Positions 1 to 6,442 of a stretch of DNA of 6,589 nucleotides are shown here, in pieces. The position numbers and the translations under genes are program-made. The stretch is from Gemmatimonadota bacterium (GTDB lineage Bacteria; Gemmatimonadota; Gemmatimonadetes; Longimicrobiales; RSA9). The stretch lies in assembly GCA_019689775.1 (NCBI GenBank), contig JADGGV010000237.1, positions 1-6,589 of the forward strand. The letters are read 5' to 3'. The notes under the pieces were generated by a model. It searched no databases, was not told where the DNA came from, and saw nothing but the letters and a program-made list of their open reading frames with translations. Numbering within the stretch: the first letter of the stretch is position 1; every line of letters starts with the position of its first letter.

Positions 1-450
1 GGGGGGCGCGGCGGTGTAGCGCAGGCCGACATCCACGCGCGTGCGCGTCGCCGCCGCCACCGCCGCGAACTGGCGCCGCCGCACGAAGGGGATGTACGTG
101 CCGCGCCCCTCCATGGACACGTCGTCGCCCAGCGACAGCAGGATGTCGCGCAGGCGCTCGAAGATGGGCCGCAGCGCCGCCTTCGGGCCCTCGTACTGCC
201 GCGCGATGTACTCCTCGGTGGCCGGGCGCTTCCACCCCGCGGCGCGCGCCGCGGCGTCCGCGATCGCCCACTGCGAGTTCTGAAGCACGCCGTGCTCGCG
301 CTTGAGCCAGCGCCGCACCGCGTTCTGGTCGAGCGGATCGATCCCGCTCTCCGCCACCAGCGCGACCCACTCCTCGAGCGTGCGGCCCGTGCGCTCCGTC
401 ATCGAGGCGACGACGGCCGACATCATGTCCTCGGGGCTCCGCGGGCTCAT
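1..450 (-). CDS. DUF4287/DUF5655 domain-containing protein (3' end cut by window edge)
   Basis: This reading frame is open for 150 codons from an ATG at 450-448 to the left edge with no stop, so it is the N-terminal part of a longer gene. The protein begins MSPRSPEDMMSAVVASMTER. Residues about 5-72 match my recollection of DUF4287: an ERTGRTLEEWVALV helix, then a WLKREHGVLQNSQWAIAD segment. Residues about 78-150 resemble the following DUF5655-type domain, with EEYIARQYEG, a long amphipathic helix (LRPIFERLRDIL) and the strands TYIPFVRRRQFAAV and TRTRVDVGLRY. Full-length relatives are usually a little under 200 aa, so roughly 40 residues are probably missing. There is no signal peptide or membrane segment, so a cytosolic protein is expected. 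The biochemical function of this family is not established and I do not assign one. The start is fixed by an AAGGAGG Shine-Dalgarno 8 nt upstream. The gene is divergent from the acylase gene. Confidence 0.85.
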   Translation of the reverse strand, partial: MSPRSPEDMMSAVVASMTERTGRTLEEWVALVAESGIDPLDQNAVRRWLKREHGVLQNSQWAIADAAARAAGWKRPATEEYIARQYEGPKAALRPIFERLRDILLSLGDDVSMEGRGTYIPFVRRRQFAAVAAATRTRVDVGLRYTAAPP

Positions 451-458
451 CGCGTGCG

Positions 459-465
459 CCTCCTT
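459..465 (-). promoter_or_regulatory. Shine-Dalgarno for the DUF4287 gene
   Basis: The minus strand reads AAGGAGG followed by an 8-nt spacer and ATG at 450-448. This is a near-perfect anti-16S match at ideal spacing and decides the start. It is clearly the strongest ribosome binding site in the window, and the other three genes have weaker or oddly spaced ones. Confidence 0.85.
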
Positions 466-479
466 GTTCGGTTGCCGTG

Positions 480-493
480 CGACGACGTCGTCG
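480..493. repeat. 14-bp perfect palindrome in the divergent intergenic region
   Basis: CGACGACGTCGTCG is identical to its own reverse complement. It lies 29 bp upstream of the DUF4287 start codon, just upstream of that gene's Shine-Dalgarno, and about 235 bp upstream of the acylase start. The position would suit an operator acting on the minus-strand gene. In DNA this rich in CG and GAC triplets, short CGACGACG runs are common, so a chance origin is quite possible. Confidence 0.35.
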
Positions 494-617
494 ACCCATC
501 GGGACCGTGAAGATGCGCGCGCGCCCGCGACCGGGCAACGCGCCGGGGGCGCGCGGCCGTCGCCCCCACGCTGCGACGATCGAGGGCTTCCAGCGGCCCC
601 GAGCCGCCGCGGCCGGG

Positions 618-646
618 TTGTGGGCGGGGCGCGCGCGGCCTAGAAT
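618..646 (+). promoter_or_regulatory. Candidate sigma70-type promoter for the acylase gene
   Basis: TTGTGG (618-623) and TAGAAT (641-646) are separated by exactly 17 bp. The -10 box matches TATAAT at 5 of 6 positions, and the -35 box keeps the TTG core. TAGAAT stands out because the surrounding DNA is almost entirely G/C. Transcription would start near 653, leaving a leader of about 75 nt before the acylase ATG at 729. An interrupted palindrome, ATGCC-C-GGCAT (645-655), overlaps the -10 end and the predicted start site, where a repressor could bind. No experimental support is available. Confidence 0.5.
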
Positions 647-728
647 GCCCGGCATCCACGGACCACCCGGATCGGACCCGTCCGGCGCCGCCGCCGGGGT
701 CGCCATGCCTCCAATCCCTCGAGGTCAC

Positions 729-2978
729 ATGCAATCCGCCGATCGTGTCGGCCGCCCGTCGATTTCGGGCCGGAGCCGGAGTACGCGCCGTTCCGCCGCG
801 CTCGTCGTCGTCATTTCCTTCGCCGCCGCGCTCGGGGGCGCGGGCGGCGTGGAGGCGCAGGCGCCGGCGGAGACGCCGGCCGAGATCGCGAAGCAGGTGG
901 AGATCCTGCGCACGGCGTACGGGGTGCCGCACATCCGCGCGGAGAACCTGAAGGCGGCGGCGTTTGGGCTGGCGTACGTGCAGGCGGAGGACTACGGCGA
1001 GCGGGTGGTGCTGGGGCTGGTGAAGGCGCGGGGGGAGTGGGCGCTGCACTTCGGGCACGACAGCATCGACGACGACTTCGAGGCGCGGCGGCGGTGGCTG
1101 CGGGCGGTGGAGACGTACCCGCTGCTCGACGCGGACACGCGCGACGTCTACGAGGGCTTCGCGGCGGGGATCAACCACTACGTGGCGACGCACGCGGCGG
1201 AGCTGCCGTCGTGGGTGAAGCCGGAGTTCAGCGGCTACGACGTCGCCGCGCGGGACGTGGAGCTGGCGACGGCGGGGCGGGCGCGGCGGGTGGTGGAGCA
1301 CCTGACGGGAGGCGGCGCGCGGGCGCGCGCGCGGGCGGAGGCGGAGCCGCAGGGCTCGGATGCGGACGAGGGCTCGAACGCGTGGGCGCTGGCGCCGAGC
1401 CGGACGAAGTCGGGGAAGGCGATCCTGCTGCGCAACCCGCATCTGTCGTGGACGGCGGGCTACTACGAGGCGCACGTGACAGTGCCGGGCGTGCTCGACT
1501 TCTACGGCGATTTCCGCATCGGCGGGCCGTTCAGCGTGGTGGGCGGCTTCAACCGGTACCTGGGGTGGGCGACGACGAACAACGCGCCGGACCCGGACGA
1601 GGTCTACGAGCTGGACGCGGACCCCGAGCGGCCGGACCACTACCTGTTCGAGGGGACGTCGGTGCCGCTCATCCGCGAGGAGGTGACGGTCCAGTACGCG
1701 AACGGGAACGCGATCGGCACGGAGACGCGGGAATTCTGGCGCTCGGCGCTCGGGCCGGTCGTGCTGCGGCAGGGCGGGAAGATCTACGTCGAGAAGGTCG
1801 CGGGCGATGGCGACTACCGCGCCGGAATGCAGTTCCTGAAGATGATGCGCGCCCGCTCGCTGGAGGAGTGGAAGGACGCGATGCGGATGCTGGCGCGCGG
1901 GACGTCGAACTTCACGTACGCGGACCGCGCCGGGAACATCTTCTACGTGTGGAACGGCACGGTGCCGCGGATCCCGCATGCGCCCGGGGGCGACACGGCG
2001 GCGATCCCGGCGCACCGCACGGCGGACGTCTGGACGCGGCTCGTGCCGTTCGACTCGCTGCCGCAGCTCCTCAACCCGAAGGGCGGCTACATCCACCAGG
2101 AGAACGACCCGTTCCACTACACGAACCTGAACGCGGTCTTCGACGCGAAGGACTTCCCGGCGAACTTCCAGCAGCCGAGCCTGGGGCTGCGCAGCCAGCA
2201 CGCGCTCCAGCTCATCGGCGGGAAGGACAAGCTGAGCCTGGAGGACGTGATCCGGCGCAAGCACGACTACGGGATGCTGCTGGCGGACCGGGTGAAGGCG
2301 GACCTGATCGCGGCGGTCAGGGCGACGAACCCGACGGGCGAGGTCGCCGACGCGATCGCGCTGATCGAGAGGTGGGACAACACGGTGGCGCCGGAGAGCC
2401 GGGGCGGCGTGCTGTTCGAGGAGTGGTGGCGGCGCTACTCGAGGGGCGCATCGATCAACAGCAGCGGCGTGGCGACGTCGCGGGCGGCACAGCTCTACAA
2501 GGAGCCGTGGTCGCCGACGGCGCCGACGACGACGCCGCGGGGGCTGGCGGACCCGGCGCGCGCCGCGAGCGCGTTCGCGGAGGCGGTGCAGGCGACGAAG
2601 CAGCGGTTCGGGCGCTGGGACGTCGCCTGGGGCGACGTGCACCGCGTGCGCATCGGCAACGTGGACGTGCCGGTCGGCGGGTGCACGGGCGCGGAGGGGT
2701 GCTTCCGCGTGCTCCAGTACCGGGAGGATCCGGACGGGAAGCTGCGCGCCGTCGGCGGCGACGGCTGGATCCTGGCCGTCGAGTTCGGCGATGAGCCGCG
2801 GGCGTACTCGGTGCTGGCGTACGGCGAGTCGTCGCGCGAGGACTCGCCGCACCACGCGGACCAGGCGGCGATGTTCGCGCGGGGCGAGCTGAAGAAGGTG
2901 CTATTCCTGCCGAAGGATGTGGAGGCGGGGACGGCGGAGCGGTACCATCCGGGCGAGGAACGTTCGGCGCGGCGGTAG
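729..2978 (+). CDS. Penicillin acylase family protein (Ntn hydrolase; AHL/aculeacin acylase-like), secreted
   Basis: This 749-aa protein is a self-cleaving amidase precursor. Residues 1-43 form a signal peptide: an Arg-rich n-region ending TRRSAAL, a hydrophobic core VVVISFAAALGGAG, and probable cleavage VEA|QAP. The TRR pair allows Tat export but is not a full Tat motif. The alpha-chain region carries YGVPHI (64-69) and FGLAYVQAEDYGERV. A flexible Gly/Ala/Arg/Glu-rich linker follows at 194-215. The beta chain starts at EG|SNAWAL, giving nucleophile Ser216 (TCG at 1374). His238 lies at beta-position 23, as in PvdQ and aculeacin acylase. The GYIHQENDP block supplies a probable oxyanion-hole Asn459 (about beta-244). 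GWATTNNA and the C-terminal SREDSPHHADQ motif also fit the family, and Cys652/Cys658 could form a disulfide. By family it hydrolyses amide-linked acyl groups outside the cytoplasm. The substrate (acyl-homoserine lactone, lipopeptide or beta-lactam) cannot be read from the sequence. I chose ATG 729 because it gives a sensible signal peptide. ATG 705 is an in-frame alternative, and neither has a strong Shine-Dalgarno. Confidence 0.93.
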   Translation: MQSADRVGRPSISGRSRSTRRSAALVVVISFAAALGGAGGVEAQAPAETPAEIAKQVEILRTAYGVPHIRAENLKAAAFGLAYVQAEDYGERVVLGLVKARGEWALHFGHDSIDDDFEARRRWLRAVETYPLLDADTRDVYEGFAAGINHYVATHAAELPSWVKPEFSGYDVAARDVELATAGRARRVVEHLTGGGARARARAEAEPQGSDADEGSNAWALAPSRTKSGKAILLRNPHLSWTAGYYEAHVTVPGVLDFYGDFRIGGPFSVVGGFNRYLGWATTNNAPDPDEVYELDADPERPDHYLFEGTSVPLIREEVTVQYANGNAIGTETREFWRSALGPVVLRQGGKIYVEKVAGDGDYRAGMQFLKMMRARSLEEWKDAMRMLARGTSNFTYADRAGNIFYVWNGTVPRIPHAPGGDTAAIPAHRTADVWTRLVPFDSLPQLLNPKGGYIHQENDPFHYTNLNAVFDAKDFPANFQQPSLGLRSQHALQLIGGKDKLSLEDVIRRKHDYGMLLADRVKADLIAAVRATNPTGEVADAIALIERWDNTVAPESRGGVLFEEWWRRYSRGASINSSGVATSRAAQLYKEPWSPTAPTTTPRGLADPARAASAFAEAVQATKQRFGRWDVAWGDVHRVRIGNVDVPVGGCTGAEGCFRVLQYREDPDGKLRAVGGDGWILAVEFGDEPRAYSVLAYGESSREDSPHHADQAAMFARGELKKVLFLPKDVEAGTAERYHPGEERSARR

Positions 2979-3045
2979 GCGCGGCGCGGTCTGCTCCGGC
3001 TGCTCGGGTCTCACGAGGTCGGGCGTCCGGAGGGTGGAGGTTCGA

Positions 3046-3082
3046 GGAGCAAGAGCAAGAGCAGGAGGTGCGGCCGCCTCCT
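3046..3082 (-). terminator. Possible terminator of the permease gene, in the convergent gap
   Basis: AGGAGG (3063-3068) pairs with CCTCCT (3077-3082), and the hairpin overlaps the permease stop codon. Read on the minus strand it is followed by a pyrimidine-rich tract, TGCTCTTGCTCTTGCTCC, instead of a true T run, so it would be a weak intrinsic terminator at best. The tract comes from three GAGCAA-type hexamers (3047-3064). On the plus strand the stem can extend to eight pairs with one T-G wobble, but no T tract follows, so the acylase end may rely on Rho. The whole gap between the two stop codons is 103 bp and holds no gene. Confidence 0.3.
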
Positions 3083-5775
3083 CAGCCACCCCGCAGCGCG
3101 ATGACGGGGTCCACGCGAGTCGCGCGGTGCGCGGGGACGAGGCTGGCCAGGACGGCGGCGCCGGCGAGCACGAGGGCGACGCCGGCGAACGTCAGCGGAT
3201 CCGTCGCCGTGACGCCGTAGAGCAGGTGGGTCACGAAGCGGGTGACCGCGAACGCGCCGGCGGCGCCGATGAGGAGCCCGACGAGCGCGAGGCGCACGCC
3301 CTGGCGCACGACCAGCCGGAGCACCTGGGCGCGGCGCGCGCCGAGCGCCATGCGCACGCCCAGCTCGTGGGTGCGCTGGGCGACGGTGTAGGAGACGACG
3401 CCGTAGAGCCCCACGGCAGCGAGGAGGAGCGCGAGCAGGCCGAAGGCGCCGAACATGGATGCGCCGAGCCGGCGGGGCTGGAGCTGGGGGCGCAGCACGT
3501 CGGTGAGCGGCTTCAGCTCGACGTAGGGGAGGCGCGGGTCGAGGTCGGCCAGCGCGCGGCGCACGGCGGGCGCGAGCGCGGCCGGGTCGCGTTCGGCCCG
3601 GATGAGCAGCACCCGCGACCCCTCCGGGTCGCGCTGGATCGGCTGGAAGAACACCATGCGCCGCGGCTCCTCGAGGCCGACGTAGCGGGCGTCGGCGGCC
3701 ACGCCCACCACGCGGTAGCACCTCACGTCCTGCTTCCACCCGATGTCGACGCAGCGGCCGAGCGCGCTCCGGCCGGGCCACTCGTGCTCGGCGAAGGCGC
3801 GGTTGACGATCACGACCGGCTCGCCCGTCGCGTCGTGGTCCGTGAAGTCGCGGCCGGCCAGGATCGGCGTGCCGACGGTGGCGAAGTAGCGCGGGCCGAC
3901 GCGCATGGTGATGGCGCGCGCGCCCTGCAAGGACTGCTGGAGATCGATCGTGGCGGAGGCGCCGGACGTGCCGTCGGGCACCGAGTAGGCGGTGGCCGAG
4001 AGCCCGCCGGAAAGCGGCGCGTACGAGGCGAGCGTCACGTCGCGGACGCCGGGGACGTGCCGCAGCCGGTCGACCGCGCGGTCGAAGAACGCCGCCGCGG
4101 CGGTGTCGCCATAGCCGGCGGTGGCGAGGTCGACGGAGCCGACGAGCAGGCGGTCGACGTCGACCCCTGGCCGGATCGCCTGCACGTTGCGCAGGCTGCG
4201 CACGAACAGGCCGGCGCCCACGAGCAGCAGCGTCGCGAGCGCGATCTGAGCGACCATGAGCGCGCCGCGCAGCCGCGAGCGGTGGTCGACGCCGGCGCGC
4301 GCGCCCTCCCGCGTGGCGTCGGCGAGGTCGCCGCGCGTGACGGCGACGGCGGGCGCGAGGCCGAACAGGAGCACGCACGCAGCAGCGACCGCGACCGCGA
4401 ACCCGAGGACACGACCCTGCGCGAAGAAGGACAGCGCGGGGAGCCCGACGGCCGGGAGGAGCGCCGTGCCCCCGCGCGCGAGCAGGAGCCCGAGGGCCGT
4501 GCCGGCGAGTGCGAGGACGGCGCTCTCGGTCAGGAGCTGGCGGACGACGCGGGCGCGGCTCGCGCCGACGGAGAGCCGCAGCGCCAGCTCCTTGCGGCGG
4601 GTAACCCCCCGGGCGAGCAGGAGGTTGGCGGTGTTCGCGCAGGCGATCGCGAGGAGCAGCGCCGCGGCCAGCGCCAGCCAGCGCGCGATCCGGGCCTGCC
4701 TCGACGGCGACGGCCCGTGCGCGGCCAGGACCGGCCCGAGCACGATGCGCGGCTGGATGTCGTCGCCCCAATCGGCGCGCAGCGCGCGGGTGATGAGCGG
4801 CGCCAGCTCGGCCTGCGCCTGCGCCCGCGTGACGCCCGGCGCGAGCCGACCCACGGTCGACAGCCACCACGAGGTCCGCCGCTCCAGCTCGTCGGGCGCG
4901 AAGCCGAGCCGCGCGACGTGGGCGACGGGGACCCAGATCGACGGCGCGCCGGCATCGATGCCGTGGAACCCCCGCGGCGCGACGCCGACGATCGTGTAGG
5001 CGTGGCCGTCGAGCACGAGCCGGCTACCGATGGCGCCCGGCTTCCCGCCGAGCGCACCCTGCCAGTAGGCCCAGCTCACGACGACCGCGGGCGGCGAGCC
5101 CGGCCCCGCATCTTCGGCGGGAGTGAAGAACCGCCCGAGCGCGGGCCGCACCCCGAGCACGGTGAAGTAGTTGCCGGTGACGACCAGCCCGTCCTCGCGG
5201 CGGGCGTCCGGCCCGCTGCCGACGCTCAGCACGACGTCGCCGTAGCCGGCCAGGCCCGAGAGCGAGCGCGTCTGATCGCGGAGCGTCACGTAGGTCGGGT
5301 ACGACACCTCCGTCGACCCGTCCATGAAGATCTGGGCGCCCTTCACCGTGATGTACGGCCGGACGATGGCGCCCGGATCGGGCACGCCGTCCGGCGGGCG
5401 GAAGAAGAGGACGTCCACGATCCCGAACACGGTGCCCGTGGCGCCGATCCCGAGCGCCAGGCAAAGGACGGCAACGAGCGTGAAGCCCGGCGCGCGCGCG
5501 AGCGAGCGCACGGCGTAGCGCGCGTCGCGCACCAGCGTCTCCAGCAGCAGCGTGCCGCGGACCTCGCGGCTCCGCTCCTTCGTCCGGTCGACGCCGCCGA
5601 ACGCCAGGCGCGCGCGGCGCAGCGCCTCGTCGCGCGCCACGCCCATCGCCATGTACTTCTCCGCCTCGCGCTCGATGTGGAAGCCGAGCTCCTCGTCCAG
5701 GTCGCGCTCGACCTCCGCGCGCCGGAAGAGGGCGCGCGCACGGTACCGCAGATCGCTCCACAGCTCGGCCAGCAT
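3082..5775 (-). CDS. ADOP family (acidobacterial duplicated orphan permease), MacB/FtsX-type
   Basis: This 897-aa inner-membrane protein has the ADOP architecture. Residues 1-90 form a soluble prefix with a charged helical pair (EVERDLDEELGFHIEREAEK, then ALRRARLAFGG). TM1 is about 98-121. A MacB-like periplasmic domain spans about 125-355, including the GNYFTVLGVRPALGRFF block. The first FtsX domain has membrane segments near 364-387, 412-436 and 455-478, with the signature RRKELALRLSVGASRARVV. TM5 is about 505-524. A second periplasmic domain (about 540-765) repeats the pattern (YFATVGTPILAGRDF). The second FtsX domain has segments near 770-795, 822-848 and 861-882, with RTHELGVRMALGARRAQVL. 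Eight TM segments equal two MacB-like halves. No ATP-binding protein is encoded in the window, consistent with the 'orphan' label. By MacB analogy it may couple a remote ATPase to export or membrane-stress handling; the substrate is unknown. ATG 5775 is chosen because homology starts at MLAELWSDLRYRARAL. Sequence further upstream in frame is low-complexity and not family-like. Confidence 0.94.
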   Translation of the reverse strand: MLAELWSDLRYRARALFRRAEVERDLDEELGFHIEREAEKYMAMGVARDEALRRARLAFGGVDRTKERSREVRGTLLLETLVRDARYAVRSLARAPGFTLVAVLCLALGIGATGTVFGIVDVLFFRPPDGVPDPGAIVRPYITVKGAQIFMDGSTEVSYPTYVTLRDQTRSLSGLAGYGDVVLSVGSGPDARREDGLVVTGNYFTVLGVRPALGRFFTPAEDAGPGSPPAVVVSWAYWQGALGGKPGAIGSRLVLDGHAYTIVGVAPRGFHGIDAGAPSIWVPVAHVARLGFAPDELERRTSWWLSTVGRLAPGVTRAQAQAELAPLITRALRADWGDDIQPRIVLGPVLAAHGPSPSRQARIARWLALAAALLLAIACANTANLLLARGVTRRKELALRLSVGASRARVVRQLLTESAVLALAGTALGLLLARGGTALLPAVGLPALSFFAQGRVLGFAVAVAAACVLLFGLAPAVAVTRGDLADATREGARAGVDHRSRLRGALMVAQIALATLLLVGAGLFVRSLRNVQAIRPGVDVDRLLVGSVDLATAGYGDTAAAAFFDRAVDRLRHVPGVRDVTLASYAPLSGGLSATAYSVPDGTSGASATIDLQQSLQGARAITMRVGPRYFATVGTPILAGRDFTDHDATGEPVVIVNRAFAEHEWPGRSALGRCVDIGWKQDVRCYRVVGVAADARYVGLEEPRRMVFFQPIQRDPEGSRVLLIRAERDPAALAPAVRRALADLDPRLPYVELKPLTDVLRPQLQPRRLGASMFGAFGLLALLLAAVGLYGVVSYTVAQRTHELGVRMALGARRAQVLRLVVRQGVRLALVGLLIGAAGAFAVTRFVTHLLYGVTATDPLTFAGVALVLAGAAVLASLVPAHRATRVDPVIALRGG

Positions 5776-5786
5776 GGTCTCCCGTC
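5776..5786 (-). promoter_or_regulatory. Translation-start context of the permease gene, shared with padR
   Basis: The minus strand reads GACGGGAGACC immediately before ATG. The GGGAG core ends only 3 nt from the start codon, which is closer than usual for a Shine-Dalgarno. The padR start has GAGGGGAGACC before its ATG, so 13 of 14 bases including the ATG are identical. This supports both start choices and suggests matched translation initiation or a common origin of the two leaders. Confidence 0.45.
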
Positions 5787-5805
5787 CGGCAACTCGGTTT
5801 GCCTG

Positions 5806-5865
5806 TCCCGCTCCCGGTTCCGCGCCCACTCCCGCCCGTTCGCGAGCAGCAGCGGGGGAGCGGGA
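5806..5865. repeat. Distal inverted repeat in the permease leader
   Basis: TCCCGCTCCC (5806-5815) is the exact reverse complement of GGGAGCGGGA (5856-5865), giving a 10-bp stem with a 40-nt loop. It lies 31-90 nt upstream of the permease start codon. It could fold in the leader RNA just ahead of the ribosome binding region. Base composition raises the chance rate, so the assignment as a functional structure is tentative. Confidence 0.35.
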
Positions 5866-5917
5866 GCGAAAGCGACACGGATCCGCGGACTTCGTGTGAG
5901 ATCCCTCGCCTGGCGGT

Positions 5918-5940
5918 GCGCCCTCGGCGACCCGGCGTCG
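5918..5940. repeat. GC-rich repeated element, copy 1
   Basis: The core CGGCGACCCGGCGTCG is at 5925-5940. With its left flank (GCGCCCT), this 23-bp copy matches 6066-6088 at 21 of 23 positions. Unlike the other two copies it lacks the final GCC needed for a full GGCGAC/GTCGCC stem. Confidence 0.5.
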
Positions 5941-5983
5941 GCACGACGGGCGGGGGCCGACCGGCCTCATGGCCCGCGGGGAC

Positions 5984-6000
5984 GCCGGCCCCGGGCCGGC
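5984..6000. repeat. Strong GC hairpin in the padR-permease gap
   Basis: GCCGGCCC-C-GGGCCGGC is a perfect 8+1+8 inverted repeat. As RNA it would form a 7-bp all-G/C stem with a 3-nt loop. No T run follows on either strand, so it is not a classical terminator. Its position 110 nt past the padR stop, on the path to the permease gene, would allow it to act as an attenuating or RNA-stabilising structure. Confidence 0.45.
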
Positions 6001-6044
6001 AGGGGTGAACGGCCTGACCTCCCGTGTTTCCGGGCGTGCATCGC

Positions 6045-6099
6045 CGGCGACCCGGCGTCGCCCGGGCGCCGTCGGCGACCCGACGTCGCCCCGGGCGCC
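6045..6099. repeat. GC-rich repeated element, copies 2 and 3 in tandem
   Basis: Two units of about 28 bp sit head to tail (6045-6072 and 6073-6099). They differ by one G/A change in the core (CGGCGACCCGGCGTCG versus CGGCGACCCGACGTCG), one extra C and the boundary bases. Each core forms a GGCGAC-N5-GTCGCC stem-loop (6046-6062 and 6074-6090). A third, diverged copy lies at 5918-5940. The array begins 10 bp beyond the padR stop codon, where a 3' processing or termination structure would sit. Confidence 0.55.
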
Positions 6100-6109
6100 C
6101 GCACCGGCC

Positions 6110-6442
6110 TCAGCCCATCTCGAGCACCAGCGCGACGGCCGCCGTCAGCCGCGCCCAGGCGTCCGCCTCCGCCTCGAGCTGCTTCCGGCCCGCGCGCGTC
6201 AGATGGTAGAACCGGGCGCGACGGTTGTTCTCCGACGTCCCCCACTCCGCCCGGATCCAGCCGCGCCGCTCCAGCCGGTGCAGCGCGGGGTAGAGCGATC
6301 CCTGCGGAACCTGGAGCGCCGCGCGCGACACCTGGTGCAGGCGCTCGGAGATCGCCCAGCCGTGCATCGGCTGGAGCGACAGCGCCTTCAGGATGAGCAG
6401 GTCCAGCGTGCCCTGCGGCAATTCGATGCGTTCGTCGTCCAT
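6110..6442 (-). CDS. PadR family transcriptional regulator (acidobacterial type)
   Basis: This 110-aa DNA-binding protein is a compact PadR-type winged helix. It opens with the typical LPQGTLDLLILKALSLQPMHGW segment (residues 8-29), continues with helix AISERLHQVS, and has the recognition-helix region VPQGSLYPALHRLERRGWI (45-63). The wing is AEWGTSENNRRARFYHLT (65-82), followed by a C-terminal dimerisation helix that starts RAGRKQLEAEADAWARL. Length and motifs match the short PadR regulators found beside ADOP permeases. These usually act as dimeric repressors, often of themselves and the adjacent permease; the ligand is unknown. The ATG at 6442 is chosen because it gives the family's usual N-terminus, with GAGG 7 nt upstream. 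Sequence further upstream contains the promoter/operator-like repeat. The permease gene follows in the same direction after 334 nt, an unusually wide gap for such a pair. An inverted repeat 15-51 nt upstream of the start is a candidate autoregulatory site. Confidence 0.94.
   Translation of the reverse strand: MDDERIELPQGTLDLLILKALSLQPMHGWAISERLHQVSRAALQVPQGSLYPALHRLERRGWIRAEWGTSENNRRARFYHLTRAGRKQLEAEADAWARLTAAVALVLEMG

Larger units (their letters stand above)
5776..6109. other. Non-coding gap between padR and the permease gene
   Basis: The 334 bp between the padR stop and the permease ATG contain no reading frame with family-like sequence; the frames that are open are low-complexity Arg/Pro/Gly/Ala. 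No TATAAT-like -10 element is visible in either orientation, so a separate permease promoter cannot be called. The gap does hold a repeated GGCGAC-type element, a strong GC hairpin and a 10-bp inverted repeat with a 40-nt loop, listed separately. If the two genes share a transcript, this is a long, highly structured intercistronic leader. Confidence 0.6.

Noticed and set aside
477..728. N-terminal extension of the acylase frame from ATG 477
   Set aside because: The 84 extra residues are Arg/Pro/Gly-rich, would bury the signal peptide, and cover the promoter. The start at 729 (or 705) is far more sensible.
1308..1373. GC-repetitive stretch inside the acylase gene, considered as an insertion or frameshift
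   Set aside because: The reading frame is intact on both sides and the segment falls exactly where the excised linker between alpha and beta chains belongs.
447..2855. Long minus-strand open frame (802 codons) opposite the acylase gene, and a 585-codon plus-strand frame inside it
   Set aside because: Both are low-complexity shadows produced by codon bias. The acylase frame carries all family motifs, so the overlapping frames are not supported.
3011..4870. 619-codon second minus-strand frame within the permease gene
   Set aside because: It is an out-of-phase frame rich in Arg/Ala/Pro with no family sequence. The in-frame permease product explains this DNA completely.
5776..5970. 65-codon N-terminal extension of the permease frame
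   Set aside because: It has no similarity to ADOP N-termini and is low-complexity. Homology begins at MLAELWSDLR, and the 5775 ATG shares its upstream context with padR.
5918..6099. Possible CRISPR-like array
   Set aside because: There are only three copies, two of them directly adjacent with spacing of about 12 bp and the other 105 bp away. There are no unique spacers of constant length and no cas genes.
2917..6396. Very long plus-strand open frame (1159 codons) opposite the permease and padR genes
   Set aside because: The translation is Arg/Gly/Ala/Asp-rich without recognisable domains. It lies antisense to two confident genes, and stop codons are rare in antisense frames of GC-rich genes.
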